Source of the DNA: Metallyticus violacea
Lineage: Eukaryota > Arthropoda > Insecta > Mantodea > Metallyticidae
Length of the DNA: 64,000 nt
Assembly (NCBI GenBank): GCA_030762175.1
Contig: CM060831.1
Location: 35,238,501 to 35,302,500, forward strand
Direction of reading: 5' to 3'
Under the pieces are notes generated by a model. That model searched no databases. It was not told the origin of the DNA and saw only the letters and a program-made list of their open reading frames with translations. The position numbers were made by a program, and so were the translations under genes. This document shows, piece after piece, positions 10,443 to 24,159 of the stretch (positions are counted from its first letter, which is position 1; each line of letters starts with the position of its first letter).

Positions 10443-13400
10443 TCTTTGAAACAATCTTTATTACAATGGAAGGAAATTCCAAAATTATTTACATGAAGAA
10501 ATCTGGAAATTAAAAGATAGAGAATTAAGATATAGATTATATACATTATTAATTAACCACCCTCGTTAATCAAGGGAAAAAAATGTTGAGACAGCCAAGT
10601 AGCTAAGATTTCATAATAAACATTGTTTATTCATACATCACTCTTTGTAAATTGTAAGTAAGAACATTATTGTAAAGCCTTACAATCGGTCGCCAACTTT
10701 GGTTGCGAATCTTTTTCCTGTAAATAATAACAATAAAGTATTATTATTATTATAAATATTATTATTAATAGTATATTTTTTCGAGCAATGCTCAAAAGCA
10801 ACTCAATTTGGATTTTATTGCTCGTGTTTACCTTATCTTACAAACTGAAGATGTTTAGCGACATGATTTGACCCGGTAAAATAACAAATGTGGAAGGGAG
10901 TAACAACTTGCACAGCTGCCAGTGGAAGTTTATTTGATATTGGAAAGTGCACAGCTTCATGCCATCAAAACCTCTATCACAGAAACCAATTTGTCGAGCC
11001 CACTGTCAATAATACGACAGCCGCATGAAACACGTTCAATATTGGGAAAGTTTATCTGCAATGGAGTTTAATAACACTTGCTAATTCGCGGTAAGGGCAG
11101 ACAGCCCTTTACCGTGCAACTGGGAGTTTCCATTATTAATATTCCAACCGTCGGCTGTGCAGCAAAACCACGATCGATTGCAAAAGTCCGCATTTTATTA
11201 TTCATATTAAAGTTTGGGGAACGTAACTCTGAAAATTAGTTAATTATTCTGTAAAAGTGCGCAAGTTCTGTGCTCATCTTCCGCCTGCTCTTGCCCGTTT
11301 CATAAGGAAGCTAACAAGTGACGTTAGGATTGTCCGATCCAGAACGATGAGCTCAAATGCTACAACTTACAAATAAATAAACACCCTTTCAAACTCTTAT
11401 TCCAAGCAATGACACTCTGCTAAACCCTTTTCATATATAATTTGACAATACATAACCATCCAGGTGGGGGGAGGGCCGAGAAAGAAGAAAAAAACACACA
11501 AGATATACCTAAATATAAACATATTTTTAGGAGAACTGCTAAATCTTTTTCCTGTCAGTAAATAACATGTTACAACTTATCATTAGATTATTTTATGGCA
11601 ATTTATTAGAAGGCTAAGATCATTGCAGTATTTGAAGAGAAAGGAACGAGCACTGCTGGTGCTTGGGTGTTAAGGGGGTACACCTAAGAACCGCGTCTCA
11701 TTGGTGATTCACACAACTACCCAGACCGCGAAAAACTTGAGCCCTCGTAATATCTAGAATCCAGGGACACAGCTCTTTGTCCTCTTAGGAAATCTGTTAA
11801 CAGTGCACCGTGCAGGACAGTCTGCAAATATATAAAGAGAAGCTCAGAAAATTGAAAAATGTAATGTTTTCAGATAAGAAAACCCTATCCAACACCACTC
11901 ATTAACTTATACGGTTTAGCTCATGAGATTCCAGACAGTGCAATTTTCAGAGTTCGAATCCAAGGTATTTTCACTTGCAAGAGGTCGAGACCAAAAATCG
12001 GGTTTTAACAGAGGAAAAGCTAGATGAAATACACTATCAAATAGAAACTTCTCTTCAAAATCTTTAATAACAAGATTAGTTCAGCAAGTTGTATATATGT
12101 CTACAGTGCGTATAAACCCACTCAGCTGCTGCACCTTCTTCCATATAAATTTATTGTTGTACTTGAAATAAAACCTGTGTAGGCGCTGAAACAAAATATG
12201 AGAAAGGCACAGGAGAATGAATTGCGGAGAGTGCTTCAAAATCATTTCCAAAGGATTCGAACATGTCTCATAGCGAAGAGCATACGTGTACTGTGATGGT
12301 GAGTACAATATTAAGTTACACAGTAACTTCCCGTCGGCAAAATCAATTTTCGATTGCATACTGTAATGACGGCCCTGTATAACTAGCAGTTTCATAGCAT
12401 TCTTATGTTATTTGTTACAAAATTATATTTTTTGGACAGTGTCATTTCAGATTATATTTCATAAATTAAACAGATTAGGTTAGAACTTGTCGCCTAGTTT
12501 ATTTCATATTTCTATTGTGGGAAGTAGTAGTGTTGCTGTCTACAACGTTTCTTTTTTTCGAGGAGAGACGAGCAGGGAGATAAAATTACGACAAATTTTT
12601 CACTAAAACTTAGCTCTATCTCACCAGTATCAAATGCGGAAAGTTATGTAATTATGTTTAATTAGCAAATCTAAACTCTTTATTTGTTCACACATAGTTT
12701 ACACTTCAGCAATTATTTCTATTTCTTCTATGTGTGTCAGTATCAGGGACATATAGATCTCCACTTTTTCTGATAATGTTTGGAGAAATGTCAGAAGCTT
12801 AAAAATATACTTTCTTTTAAAATTTTCAATCTATATTTTCAGAGAAAATTGTACATTTTAAGCTGGAAAACTATACATTTCTCGCGATTTTCGATTGCCA
12901 TTTCTATGCCTTTCCTTTGTTATAGGTGATATCTTGTCAGGCTAGGAAACAGACATAAATATTTCAGTTGCGCAGTAACCACTCCCTAACCCCCTCTTTC
13001 CCCTAAGTTGGCCAGTTGTAGAGAAGGATATCTTCCCCACCATACAGTTTAATGTTTAATTTGGCCTGTGCAAGCAATGTGCGCAGTGGATAAGGACGAG
13101 TCTAAAAGGAAAGAAGGGGGCGCGGTTAATACTCAAGAAGATATTTGTTCTTACGCGTGTATTCGCCTATATGGAGAAGAATATCCAATAACCTTTATTC
13201 CCTTTTACACACTCATTCTCTTGCGCATATAAGTGGCACAGTTAAACATACTTTTCTTACCAGGCAATATAATAATTTAAAAGTGCAATAAAGAATTATA
13301 TAGTCAAATACTTTCACTTAAACTGTTACTAACAAAATGATCATGCATTTACACAAAGCTATATACAGTAGAGTAGAATTTGTCGGAAAAATAATATATT

Positions 13401-14002
13401 CAAACTTAAATAAATATACTTTTTAACAATTAAGATGAACTTTTGCTTTTAAAAATAAAAAGATTACTCTAAACTAAAACCTTTAGAGCTCACTATTATT
13501 TTTATAAGTACAGAATAAAACTAATTAATTAATTTAGTTACATGAGTGTGTTTTTAATTTGTAAATGTGTTCTAAGAACTATTTGAACACAGTCACAAAT
13601 TGTCTTCTTTATTTTAACATCTACATATGTCATGACTGCACCCTATAGGCAATTCTTAAAAGGAGCGATCCAATGAACTATGAACCAACTTGCTCTGTTT
13701 TTTTTTAACTGAACGTGTGCGTACGTGTTTCCCGCCATTGATTGGAACAAGGTTACGCTGACTTCTAACTGCTAGTGTGGATATGATGATGGTTCAGTTG
13801 GTTCATTCATGAGAGGTGTATTTTATCTGGAAGTGAATTATGGCTCAGTATATGCTTTCTACTGCATAATGCCTGCACAAAATGAATTTCCTATGGCTCT
13901 GTGCAAACAAATTCTAAATTGTTACACCTATAAATTTTTTTTAAAAAATAAATAAAAAAAAATAGCTGTGGCATATGCGAATGTAATTTTGCCCCCTATT
14001 TT
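10443..14002. other. Unannotated sequence; possible non-LTR 3' end at 10700-10770
   Basis: Around 10715-10765, 'CCTGTAAATAATAACAATAA' followed by AGTATTATTATTATT looks like the A/TTA-rich 3' end of a non-LTR element, but no coding remnant was found upstream, so this is only a suggestion. The 104-codon minus frame at 12081-12395 resembles nothing known. Confidence 0.3.
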
Positions 14003-14121
14003 AGAGAATTAACCGACAGGGAACTGAAATTAGTCTTTCTTCAATAATGTTGCCACAGCGAATATTTCGATTATATAAACTGAAAGAGTGTTAGTGAGCA
14101 TTACTCGGCAAACACCGCACC
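14003..14121 (+). pseudogene. Tc1/mariner-type transposase scrap, interrupted by SINE
   Basis: The first 20 bases (AGAGAATTAACCGACAGGGA) are identical to 37020-37039, where they encode the ELTDRE segment just before the F-Q-Q-D catalytic region of a Tc1/mariner-type transposase. Here the frame reads ELTDRELKLVFLQ, then a stop, and becomes unreadable. A family-2 SINE inserted about 110 bp downstream. The sequence after the SINE (14423-14505) has a short open frame, E-I-L-K-R-C-Q-N-V-I-R, that could belong to the same element but is not diagnostic. Confidence 0.55.
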
Positions 14122-14133
14122 TTAAGTGATGCA
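14122..14133 (+). repeat. Left target-site duplication of SINE family 2
   Basis: TTAAGTGATGCA pairs with TTAAGTGATACA at 14411-14422 (11 of 12 identical). Confidence 0.8.
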
Positions 14134-14410
14134 ATGAATGAATGGTGCTTAATGCCCGTTTTTGCTACAGAGGCACCACAGACACTGATGATACATGAGA
14201 TGAAATGATATATTGCGAAAGGATTTATTTTTAAGGAAGGAAGCGTTCCAGGCCTAAAGTTAGGGTACCTCCCCGGCATTTGTCAGTTATATGAGGACTG
14301 AGGAAAACCTGGAAAAAACCTCATTCAGGGAGGACGGTCCTGGCGGGATTCAAACCGCAGACCTCCCGCTTACGAATCCGCGCCTTAATGACCTCGGCCA
14401 CCCATGGCGG
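14134..14410 (-). mobile_element. SINE family 2, full length, nested in transposon relic
   Basis: On the minus strand it starts CCGCCATGGGTGGCCGAGG, with the A box GGCCGAGGTCATTAAGGCG and a B box read as GGTTTGAATCC. It then has the family-2 body (CCAGGTTTTCCTCAG, GGTACCCTAACTTTAGG, CATGTATCATCAGTG) and ends near the ATTCATTCATT tail at 14134. Flanking 12-bp duplications differ at one base. It sits inside or directly beside a degraded Tc1/mariner-type transposase, so it inserted after that element. Confidence 0.9.
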
Positions 14411-14422
14411 TTAAGTGATACA
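14411..14422 (+). repeat. Right target-site duplication of SINE family 2
   Basis: TTAAGTGATACA, one mismatch to 14122-14133. Confidence 0.8.
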
Positions 14423-14505
14423 GAGATTTTAAAGCGGTGCCAAAATGTAATCAGGGCTGATAGAAATCGGTGTACGAGCCGTGCTATTGAAGAAAGTGTT
14501 TAAAA

Positions 14506-16407
14506 CACAAAAACTATTAATATACTAACAACATGACTTTCACGACCGGTATTCATATTGTCACAACAAACTATGAATCAACTTGTCTCATATGTGACGT
14601 TCTACGCATGGGAGACGAAGCCCTACATAGATTAACTACCTAAGAATGTTTACTGTACACACGCTTGACAAGGCTTGTGAGAGGAACGTTGTTACATTAA
14701 AACACTTGTCCTCTTATATAATTAATCCAAAAAAGGAAACTTTGCATATTTTGATAGCTGCTGGCTCAAGGGGGAGGGAGAAATGTAGCACTAGCATACC
14801 TGTCTTCTTCTGAAATTGCTGTATCTCTTTCTTAGCTGTCTCCCCATCCTACTCTTAGGTGGGAGAGTTCAAACCACCAATCATATTCACACTTCCAAGC
14901 AAGAATGTAAACTATCATTTTCAAATCACAGGTTTCATTTAACGAAACTTCCACCCACTCAACAATATTAAATTAACAAACACTCGACAATGTGTATGTC
15001 AAAATATTGTCAGTATTTAAAACTTCCAAGCAACTGTGCTGTGGTCAAAGGGAGCATCCATTAATTCAGCGTCAAGTCAGACAAATTTGATCCATTCTTG
15101 TCTCTTCAGTGATTCAAGACATGCGGCCGCACACAGGAGCAACACGTGTCTGCGTCAGTCTTCTAATCCAGTAGAAAGAAGACATAGCCTCCTCGAGTGA
15201 AGACGATGTTTTATTGTACATGTGGCTGAGATTGCGCTACAAGAGAAAAAGAGAATGAGTTCATAATTGTAATTTGTCAGGTACTCAGCATGGTGCCTAA
15301 GTTTTAGCACGTGGTTTTTAAAAGATCCTGCAAAGTTCCAGTCCTATTATCGGGTGAACCCAGAAATGTACAATGAACTTCTGCAAAGGGCGTCTCCAAT
15401 ATAATATGGGGAATAAACAAAGTGAACAATTGCAGCTAGTCAGCAATTGCATGTTACGACGATGCAATTCAGATAGTACTATTTACCTTATGTATGTATA
15501 TATGTGATGGTGAAATGAATAAGCAACAGTATCAAGCCACGTCCACATCTCTAAATGACTTGCAAAAGAAGTCGCTTTAGACCAAACATTAAAAAGAAAA
15601 CAGATTTCAACTAGACAATGTTTTAACAACACTAGATTTCCCATTAGCAACTAAAACATTAATTCTCCAACTAGACAGTCTTTCAAAAAGATGAGATTTA
15701 GTTGGAAAATAGCTAAATTGGCAACATAGTGATGCAATGCTTGCAGGAATCGGGTGTTATCTGCAAATTGCCGTGAGACTTGACGCACAGAATGCAGTGC
15801 TGAATCTCGCGAAATGTGTTTGCAACATGACGCAAGCCGGTGTGCGGCGAATAACGTATTTGCATTGCTTTCCATTGAGCTTCATTTCTTTGCGTAATGT
15901 TACACTATCGATAGTGTCTGTTACATGACTTGACGCGTTCCGGTGTGCAGCCGGCCTTAGGTTTGCTTCAAAACCAAAGCTTTCGCTGATAACTATAGCC
16001 AGCATCGTCAGTAGAACCCTGAAGGATTAGTTATTACCCGTTGAATGGCCCCAGATGAAGTAACGTTATGATGTTTACGGTTGACTTAAGAGTTGGGGAG
16101 GAGAAGGTATAGTGGTGATTGAAGGCAATCATTGTTTATACTTGGAAACCGGTATTCAAATTTCTTCAATATTACCAGCTGCTCATTTACTGTAAGAAAC
16201 ATAATAGCATCGTATAATTTTAGTAATATTTCAACGCATTGCTCCCACATATCTCTAATACATTTATCTTGTTCAAATCTTTTTCTTTGATTCTCACTAT
16301 CATTAAACCTTAAAATTCTCTAATGTCATAATAACTCTCAAAATAGCCGGGCTTTTACATTCATTTCATGAACTCTTAGTAGATTTATTGTGTAATAAAT
16401 ACACCTG
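14506..16407. other. Unannotated sequence
   Basis: At 15740-15960 there is a relatively CpG-rich patch with two similar direct motifs, GCCGGTGTGCGGCG (15837-15850) and TCCGGTGTGCAGCCGG (about 15938-15953). No matching inverted terminus was found, so I do not call a MITE. Confidence 0.3.
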
Positions 16408-16408
16408 C

Positions 16409-16468
<60 letters not shown>
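16408..16468. repeat. (AAT)n microsatellite
   Basis: About twenty near-perfect AAT triplets. Confidence 0.97.
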
Positions 16469-16469
<1 letters not shown>

Positions 16470-16470
<1 letters not shown>

Positions 16471-18096
16471 GATCTAGATAAGCATCTCAGTCGAAAATAT
16501 TCATAGGCAACAATTACTTTCAGAGTTAGAATGAGTCAATGTAATATTTTCAATATAACTTCCATTTCAAGTTCATTTACTTTGGCAAGTTGAAAACCAT
16601 TTGGGGGGAGGGGGGAGTAAGAGAAATCTAGCCGCTTGAAGTTTGGTGACAAGTTTCACTAACTTTTTCTACGCTTCGTTACCTAAGCATAGCGGTTACC
16701 TAACGTCCCTTTACGAAGTTTCTACTTGTTAATCTCTCTCTGTACGAGAGTTCTCTCGAACGCCATTGTCTACTTGGAGGTTTGCATAACTGAGTTTGTA
16801 TTTCACAGCTCTATCTTATGTCCGAGAGTGTCTGGTGCTTTTACTGTCCATAGGCACATTCCTCAACTGCGCTAAAACACTTGGGAACAGAAGAAAATGC
16901 ATTTAGTGTATTTATGTTGAATGCACAAAAAATTCGCATTTATATCAACTTTTGTTTCTTTTTCTCCCACGTTATGACTGTTGACACCGTGCAAGACATT
17001 ATCGTTCAGAGTCCCCTTTTCTTTGCAATTTAATCTTGTTTCCATTGCAATTGGAAGATTTGGAGCGTATACGAGAAGTCCCACTAAGTTTTGTGGTTGC
17101 CCGAAATAACATAGTCAAAGAGTGCGACGTCGCTTTCAAACCCGCGAAGCATCCTACAATTGATGCTTCTAAAGCCTATGGTAAGAAATTGAATTTAGCC
17201 CAGTTGTAACTGCCACAAATGGCGCTCATATCGAGATGTACTAGAGCGTAAGATTTTTCTTTTTTCTTTCTTTCTTTCTCTCCCCCCCCCCCCCTTCCAG
17301 TTTCTCTTTCTGAAGTCAACATCTCCATTGTTTTTTGAGATAGCATTTAATCTTTTTCACTAGTTTTTATCGGATACATTTGTATACAAACACACATCAG
17401 TGGCAAAACGTCACTTTTTGTATAGAGTGGGGTGAGATATGGCATGTCAAAATTTATAGAAAATCTAAGTTATGCCAAATAGACCACGAAAATATATCTG
17501 TAATGCTATCATAAAATGTTTTCATGTCCAAAATTATGATTCCATAAATTTATTTGTACCTTTATAAGCTTAAATCTTTTGTTCTTTTTCTGTGGAAATA
17601 AATCGATCACTGTTGATATTAATGTTACTCTTGACGTTTTAATAAAATTTTCACCACACCTTTCTTATAATCCTTCTGATGCCGCGCCGTTCCGCTATAT
17701 TTGACAAGTACGTAGAAAGAGTGATAAAATAGTTATAAATGAAAAGTTGCCGATCTATCAAATGGTTCAAAGTCCTTTATAAACTAAAGTATAACAAGGT
17801 GGTTCAAGAATGCCGTTTTAAATATGACTAATATAAGATGGCACTTATTGTTAAAATAAAACAATTCGTCGTTTCATATCACCGCCATTCAATTAAAACT
17901 GTCGAAATACTATATTTTAAATTAATGTCATCTGCATTCCCGGTCCTTCTGTTGGGGTCAAAGTTCTGCAAAATCTCAAAAGAGGGGAGACATATTCAAC
18001 TGGGAGGAAAAGAGACTATCCTTCCCTCACCTCTTCCTAACAGTGGCGTGAAAGGTCACTAAGAAGATAAACTGAGTCTTCGGCCGTATTATTGAT
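16470..18096. other. Unannotated sequence with pyrimidine tract
   Basis: A (TTTC)n and poly-C tract lies at about 17258-17295, including a run of 13-14 C. No coding or mobile homology was seen. Confidence 0.4.
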
Positions 18097-18108
18097 CTGC
18101 TATTCACA
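18097..18108 (+). repeat. Left target-site duplication of SINE family 1
   Basis: CTGCTATTCACA pairs with CTGCTATTAACA at 18409-18420 (11 of 12). Confidence 0.8.
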
Positions 18109-18408
18109 TTGCTGTTGATTTGTTTTATTTAAGGATTCTCTTTAACATCTCAGGTCATCAATGTCCCATTCAAACCAGGGCGTGAAACGGCCGACAAATT
18201 TTGCTCAGAGACCTCTTCTTTCAGGCTTGAGGTTTTTTTCGTGCCGTAAATGTACGACACGGGACCTACGGCTTGACTTCTCTTCCGAAGGAAGCTATAC
18301 TTAGGATTTTTACGCCCGAATAAATTCATCGATCCTAGCTGGGAGAGAACCACTCGATCTTGAGTTTAGGAGGCAAGTATGTTACCACTAAACCACCAGG
18401 ACCAACTG
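18109..18408 (-). mobile_element. SINE family 1, full length
   Basis: The minus strand begins GTTGGTCCTGGTGGTTTAGT, the family-1 A-box region. The B-box region is degraded (GTGGTTCTCTCCCAGC). The full body follows: ATCCTAAGTATAGCTTCCTT, GTCGTACATTTACGGCACG, GTCGGCCGTTTCACG and GATGACCTGAGATG. The A-rich tail appears as T-rich sequence at 18109-18130. Twelve-base duplications with one mismatch flank it. The damaged B box suggests this copy could no longer be transcribed by polymerase III. Confidence 0.9.
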
Positions 18409-18420
18409 CTGCTATTAACA
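18409..18420 (+). repeat. Right target-site duplication of SINE family 1
   Basis: CTGCTATTAACA, one mismatch to 18097-18108. Confidence 0.8.
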
Positions 18421-21191
18421 GACAACGTACTGCTTCAAATAAAGGAATATTTCAATTCGTTGATAAAAATTAACACGTTAGACAACACACTAATTCTGGG
18501 TAGACTTTGTATTGCAGCCTTAACGGGTGCTTTGCCCCAGCACACAGTCTTCGATTTCTTAAAGTTTCTTCATATAGTTGCAGCATATCTCTCACAAAAC
18601 ACCGGAATAGTACTACAGTTGTATTTGTTTATATTTTAAAGGATTGCAAAATAAATTAGGGGAGGTTTTATTTTGAACATAACATTAACACAAATCAAAA
18701 ATAGTTGTTTTATCTACCAAAGGAAGATTAATTATAGCAGAGAAAATTTCTTCCGTACTCACCTATAATGGGGTTAAAAAATTAATGTATGTCCAAACTT
18801 GCACAATAACTTCACAAGAAAATCACAGATCTCTGTTTACTGTACTAGGCACAAAAATACAGCGAGTTGAAACAATAAGAAAAATGATCCTACCCAAAAT
18901 TGATCTAATCCTGTTTGGGGCGATAACAGAAATGCAATGGAATATAATTTAATTACATTTAAACGCGTTAATACATGCGTTGTAGAACACAAATTACCAG
19001 TTCTTTTACATTTTTAGAAAAAGGAAATCACTAAATCGTAGAAAAGCTCCCAACTTCCTTGAATTGATATGATTCTAATAAGGGCCAATGCGACTAACAA
19101 TACATGTTTTATTAACATATAGAAGTTGCATTCCATATGCTGATGAGGTACAAAATACAGAGCACTATGAAAACAGTTGAATTATCTTCTGGAGTAAGAG
19201 AAAAAAAAATGTCGGCGCTTATCGCGATAATGAAAACGAACGACCAGGGGACGTAGCAACGGATGCTGAAACAAAAAAGAAAATCACTTCCACTCCCTCC
19301 TCGCGGAATTACTTCCCTCTTTCCCCTCCAACGTATTTATGCACTTTACTTAAGCAAGGATGCGCTTCCTTATACCCTGAGTAACAGCACTTTACGTGAT
19401 ATTTTGCTCCCACGGTCGGCGCGTTTTGTTTTCTTGTTCACGAGGTGTAGGGGAAGAGGTTCTGCCCTCATATTTTTGCCCTTTTATTGTAGCTAAGGAG
19501 TTGGCTCCCTCGACGCTAGTCAGGCGACCTCACGTAGTCTCCCAGCTACGAAGTCTCCCATAGGAAGCTGATAATGAGTTAGGCAAGAATTGCATAAGCG
19601 CCAAGTGCAGCTAGAAATAGAGGGAAGCATTTTACCTGACGGAGACGACACGTTTACTGTCATCAAATTAACTGTGGGAAGTATCTTGCACATTCATAGA
19701 GCCTTAATATTCATTTCGAAATATTTATATCTCTATTTTTAATGATTCTCTGTGTTTGTGCTATAAACTTTCTTTTAGTTCCAAATTTTCTCAGTTACTT
19801 TCTTGCAATTTATGATTTTTTATTTATATAATGAATTCAAATATCTCAAGTAAACCACCTCCACATTATATCGCCTTGTTATACATATGTGCTTTACAAA
19901 TCAAATAACATAGGTAGAGTCTGATACTTTGTCGATGTCAAAAATTCAAAGAATTGTTTATTATCTGAAGAGATGTAACCTTTTTCTTGCGTCCTTATAT
20001 TTTCTTATTTTGTTTTTGCAAAAGTTTGCACTTTATTTCGAGTTCTTTGAGAGTGACATTTTCCTGTTTATGTGGACAAGTTATTTCTTTAGAAAGTTGC
20101 TGGAGGAAATCACTCAAAGTACGGCCATGGAATCGTGACTTAACAATAGAAGATTAGTGACATTTCACAAAATGCAACAATAAATATTTCTCGATAATTT
20201 GCTGAACAATAAAATTATACACATAACATCTGAATTTAGAATTACAGAGAACTGTGAAAAACGGCAAATTAATTTAACATATAATTAAGTAAAACTAAAA
20301 CAGCATAGTGCATTGAATCTCTACAACATTATTAAGGAATAAATACGAACTTAAATCAATGAACCTCATGAAATAAATCTTGGTACGTTTCGCCCATTCA
20401 ACAGGTAACAATGAAATATTTCTTAACCCAGCATATTACAATACAATTAAAATTCTCATTTTAAAAGGAGTAAAAGTTTCTAAGCCATGCAAAAATGATC
20501 ACAGCTTAGCCCTTTGACCTAGCAGCGTAAATTCCTTGGCGAAACGTAACAAAATATGATTCAGTCAGACTAGTAATTAAGCGAACCTTTAAAAATACAA
20601 TCGTTTATTGATACATTTTGCCTGCGTCACTGGGTGCTACAGTGAAGTCCTCAGCCAAATTTTTTTAATTACAAAGCAAAAAATACACACACACATCCCT
20701 AAAACACGGTCTCTTTACTGCGTCTATTCGGAAGAGAAGATAAGTGGCGTTTAATCAGCTCACTTCAACGTAGCTGCGTTGGGCAAGCAACCAGGCAATT
20801 GGACCATGCATACGCAGCACAGGAAGTGAGAAAGGAAAAGATAAGCAAACGAAGAACATAGTTTCATCTATCGATCGAGGAAAACAGGATGCACGTAAAG
20901 CCGGCACAATGTTAAGTGATAGTGTTGTAGTACTTTTTAATAGGAACATCTATCTCAATGCAGACGTTTGACTGGAACTGGCCTGAGTTGTGGGATGATT
21001 TGCCAGATCCCAAGATTCCTTTTGGGGTTGTATAAAGAATGACATCATTGCCTAAAGTAGAACTGTGTCAGGAATGCATGAATCTATCAAGTAAATAGAT
21101 AAAAATACATTGCAATGTATGAGAGTAACAGCTATAAAAAGAGCTGAAGGATGGACAGCAACTGGTGATAGACATTGTGAATATCTTGTGT
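18421..21191. other. Unannotated sequence
   Basis: The 86-codon frame at 18379-18639 begins inside the SINE head and is not a gene candidate. Other short frames here have no recognisable family. Confidence 0.35.
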
Positions 21192-21192
21192 A

Positions 21193-21251
<59 letters not shown>
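21192..21251. repeat. (TTA)n microsatellite
   Basis: About twenty perfect TTA triplets. Confidence 0.97.
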
Positions 21252-21252
<1 letters not shown>

Positions 21253-21525
21253 GTAAACTTGGCGGATTGACTGCACAGTGTTCTTACAATACGAGTACAG
21301 GTTGCCATGATGTGGTAATGTGCTTGGAGAGAGACTGTTTCCCACGCCTAATTTAATCTTCATACTCGAAAACCCCTGTAGATCCGAGAATGTGTATCTC
21401 ACACATTGTGCAGAAACGGCAGGTTTTTCTTTTGGAGCCGAAGGAGGGATATGTACTAAGATAGTTGAAACGCTGAATTTTTATTGGCCAACTTGATTCG
21501 CCAATGACTTGGGCCATGGCACACA

Positions 21526-21552
21526 GTTATTTATTTATTTATTTATTTATTT
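21526..21552. repeat. (TTTA)n microsatellite
   Basis: Six tetranucleotide units starting at GTTATTTATTTA. Confidence 0.9.
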
Positions 21553-24101
21553 TACATTCCTATCTCAGATTTGTAAATAGAATACGATACCGCAGAGTAA
21601 GTGTCCGAATCTTGGGACGGTTTGTATAACACATGCTCAACTTGAAAACTTATAGAAAGGACATTACGGGGACCGACATGTTAAAAATGTAAAAAAATTA
21701 CCACAAAATAAATTTTTTTGCACATTAAATAAGTTTTCAATCTTTTAAATTCATATATTTTGTTTCACTTTCATTTAAAAACCTGTCCTGTGACTGATTA
21801 TATGGCGCTGCGCACAAGAAAAGCTTATATCTTAAAGGTTATAAGTTGTTTTTCTCAAAAGTGTTTTTCTTGTACATATGAAAATTCAAATTGCTCTTGC
21901 GGTACATTTCACCAAAATTTTTGAAAAATTTAACAAAGACTCTTAATTCATGGATAAATAAACCTAATCATAAGAAAATTTAAATAGGTACAAAAATATA
22001 TTTGTTCGTGTAATATTCCATTTATATTTAACGTTACAACAAAATGGAACAAAGTAAGAGGAATATATTATTTCTCAAATGTAATACTTTATTTAAATAA
22101 AAATTATGTAGACAGCTTGTATATCATGTTTTTGGAACCAAATCTGCAGTTCATTTTTCAAAATTTTGAAAACTGCCCTGCAGTGGTATTTAAATAGAGC
22201 GCTTAAATAATAAAATATTCTTTTTTCTGAGAAAAGATATTATGGATTTATCTAATTACATGGCTTATTTTTATTACATGCAATTAATGTAATAGTAAAA
22301 AATAGCAATGTAGAATTTTTGGATTTCGTAGGTCGATCTTTTTAATACTAGCTATTTAATTTTACGAATAAAATAATAAGTTATGACAATAAAAATACAG
22401 CAATATTTTGTCTGTATTTTTATATTTTACATAATTTATATATTTAAACTCAGCCTTTACTTATTCAACTATCTTTAACTCGTGTCTTGTTACAACTATA
22501 TTATTATGGGCTTCCAAAACGTAAAGTTTAATAAAAAAACATTCCTTCTAATTTTCAAATTGAATTTGAAGAGTACAGGGTAAAAACCTGATAAGTCACA
22601 TTTTACTAATTTTACTGGAGATAAAAATTAAAAGTACAAGACCTATAATATTTATTATATGCTAGTTTATTATTTTTCCTCTGCTTTAAAACAGTAAAAT
22701 ATAACAAGAATATAACCTGTGAAACTACATAGAGTGCTTTAAGCATAAAAATGAGATACTGTATATTTTGGAGTCAATACAACTTTTACAAAAATGATAA
22801 TTCCAGTTAGTTCTTACACTAATAAAAATAATTACTTTTTATTATATATCTTTTTCAATATATTTTAGGAATATAAATTCCTAAATTTATAGAAACAATT
22901 TCATAAAAGGTAATTTCATAGCATAAATAAATACTGGGATTAAGACTTCTATGCGAATTGTACATTATTATGATTGCTTTAAATGCACACTACAATTGTA
23001 AAAGGGAGCTATGCACAAGGGACTCTATTTCGAGGGACACATTCTTTTGACATTTGCACTACAGTTACTCCTGAACATTCGCTGTTCCCCAAATTCAGCT
23101 TATTTAATGTGACAGATGAACGCAGCAACAAAAGGCAAATGAACTTTATCAACCACAAGGAAAGAAAGCGGGGGAAAAACGAAGAACGAAAGGTAGGGGG
23201 GGAAAATCGCTCCTAGCATGACAGGTTGGGAAATTGCTCGCCAACTCTCGCTTTCGGAGAAGAAGCATCTCCATTCCTATGTGGAACAACAGATTCGGGG
23301 CAACGCAAATGTATCACCTTACATAATTCATGTTTTGTCGCGCTATGAAAAACAATTCATTACTTACTCTGTTCATGCCATTATTTCCAAACATGAAAGG
23401 TGATTCACTGCTGGCGGACTGCATGGTTAGGGACACAAGGGAAAATACATTGGTTTTCTTCTGACATATATAATAAAATTGTAAACATAATGTAATTCGA
23501 AGAAAAATTGCATCACTTGAAAGAAAAATGAAACTATTCTTTGATACTAAAGTTTACATTTCTTAATTTTTAAAGGCTAAAACATGTTGAAATATAACAA
23601 ATAAACTAGTACCAATATAATGAATTATTAAGTAAACACAAGTAAAATGATTTGAGAAATTTAAAAACGAGTCACGAAATAACAGCTTTTGGTTAAGTAC
23701 GCGACTTATAATATTCCTAACGCAAGAGTGGGAAAATTGATAAAGAAAATGTTAGTAAAAGGAAACACGGTGTCCTATCTTAGGAAGCATGTCATTTAAA
23801 TTAATACATAAATGTAAATTTATATAATTCGCAAAGATTTAGTAACCTCGGTGAAACAATAGCTCTTGTTCTCAAGGGCAGGACAGGCCTGAAATATTTT
23901 GTGTTAATTTAATGTTTTAAAAGATAATGGAATCACATCCTTATAGATAACCGATCCCTAGAGCTGTAAGCAAAAAATTAAGTTCCTCCAATGAACAGCA
24001 GCAGATTTAAAACAACTGATTCTGTTGAGACAAGCGGTGGTAAATATATGCTACAATTTTGAGGTTAGTAAAAGATTATAATTTTCCAAAATTGAGAAAG
24101 G

Positions 24102-24104
<3 letters not shown>
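21553..24104. other. Very AT-rich unannotated stretch
   Basis: From about 21700 to 23000 the sequence is markedly AT-rich even for this window, with many short A/T homopolymers and no frame over about 60 codons. I see no period or terminal repeats. Short frames at 22983-23216 and 23218-23403 are unrecognised. Confidence 0.4.

Positions 24105-24157
<53 letters not shown>
24105..24157. repeat. (TA)n microsatellite
   Basis: A perfect TA dinucleotide run of about 26 units. Confidence 0.97.

Positions 24158-24159
<2 letters not shown>

Noticed and set aside
11917..11961. tRNA-like A box TAGCTCATGAGA and B box AGTTCGAATCC
   Set aside because: The spacing is about 10 bases too short, and neither the acceptor nor the T stem pairs; at most a tRNA-derived scrap.
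15740..15960. CpG-rich patch with CCGGTGTGC motifs as a MITE
   Set aside because: The motifs are direct, not inverted, and no target duplication was found.
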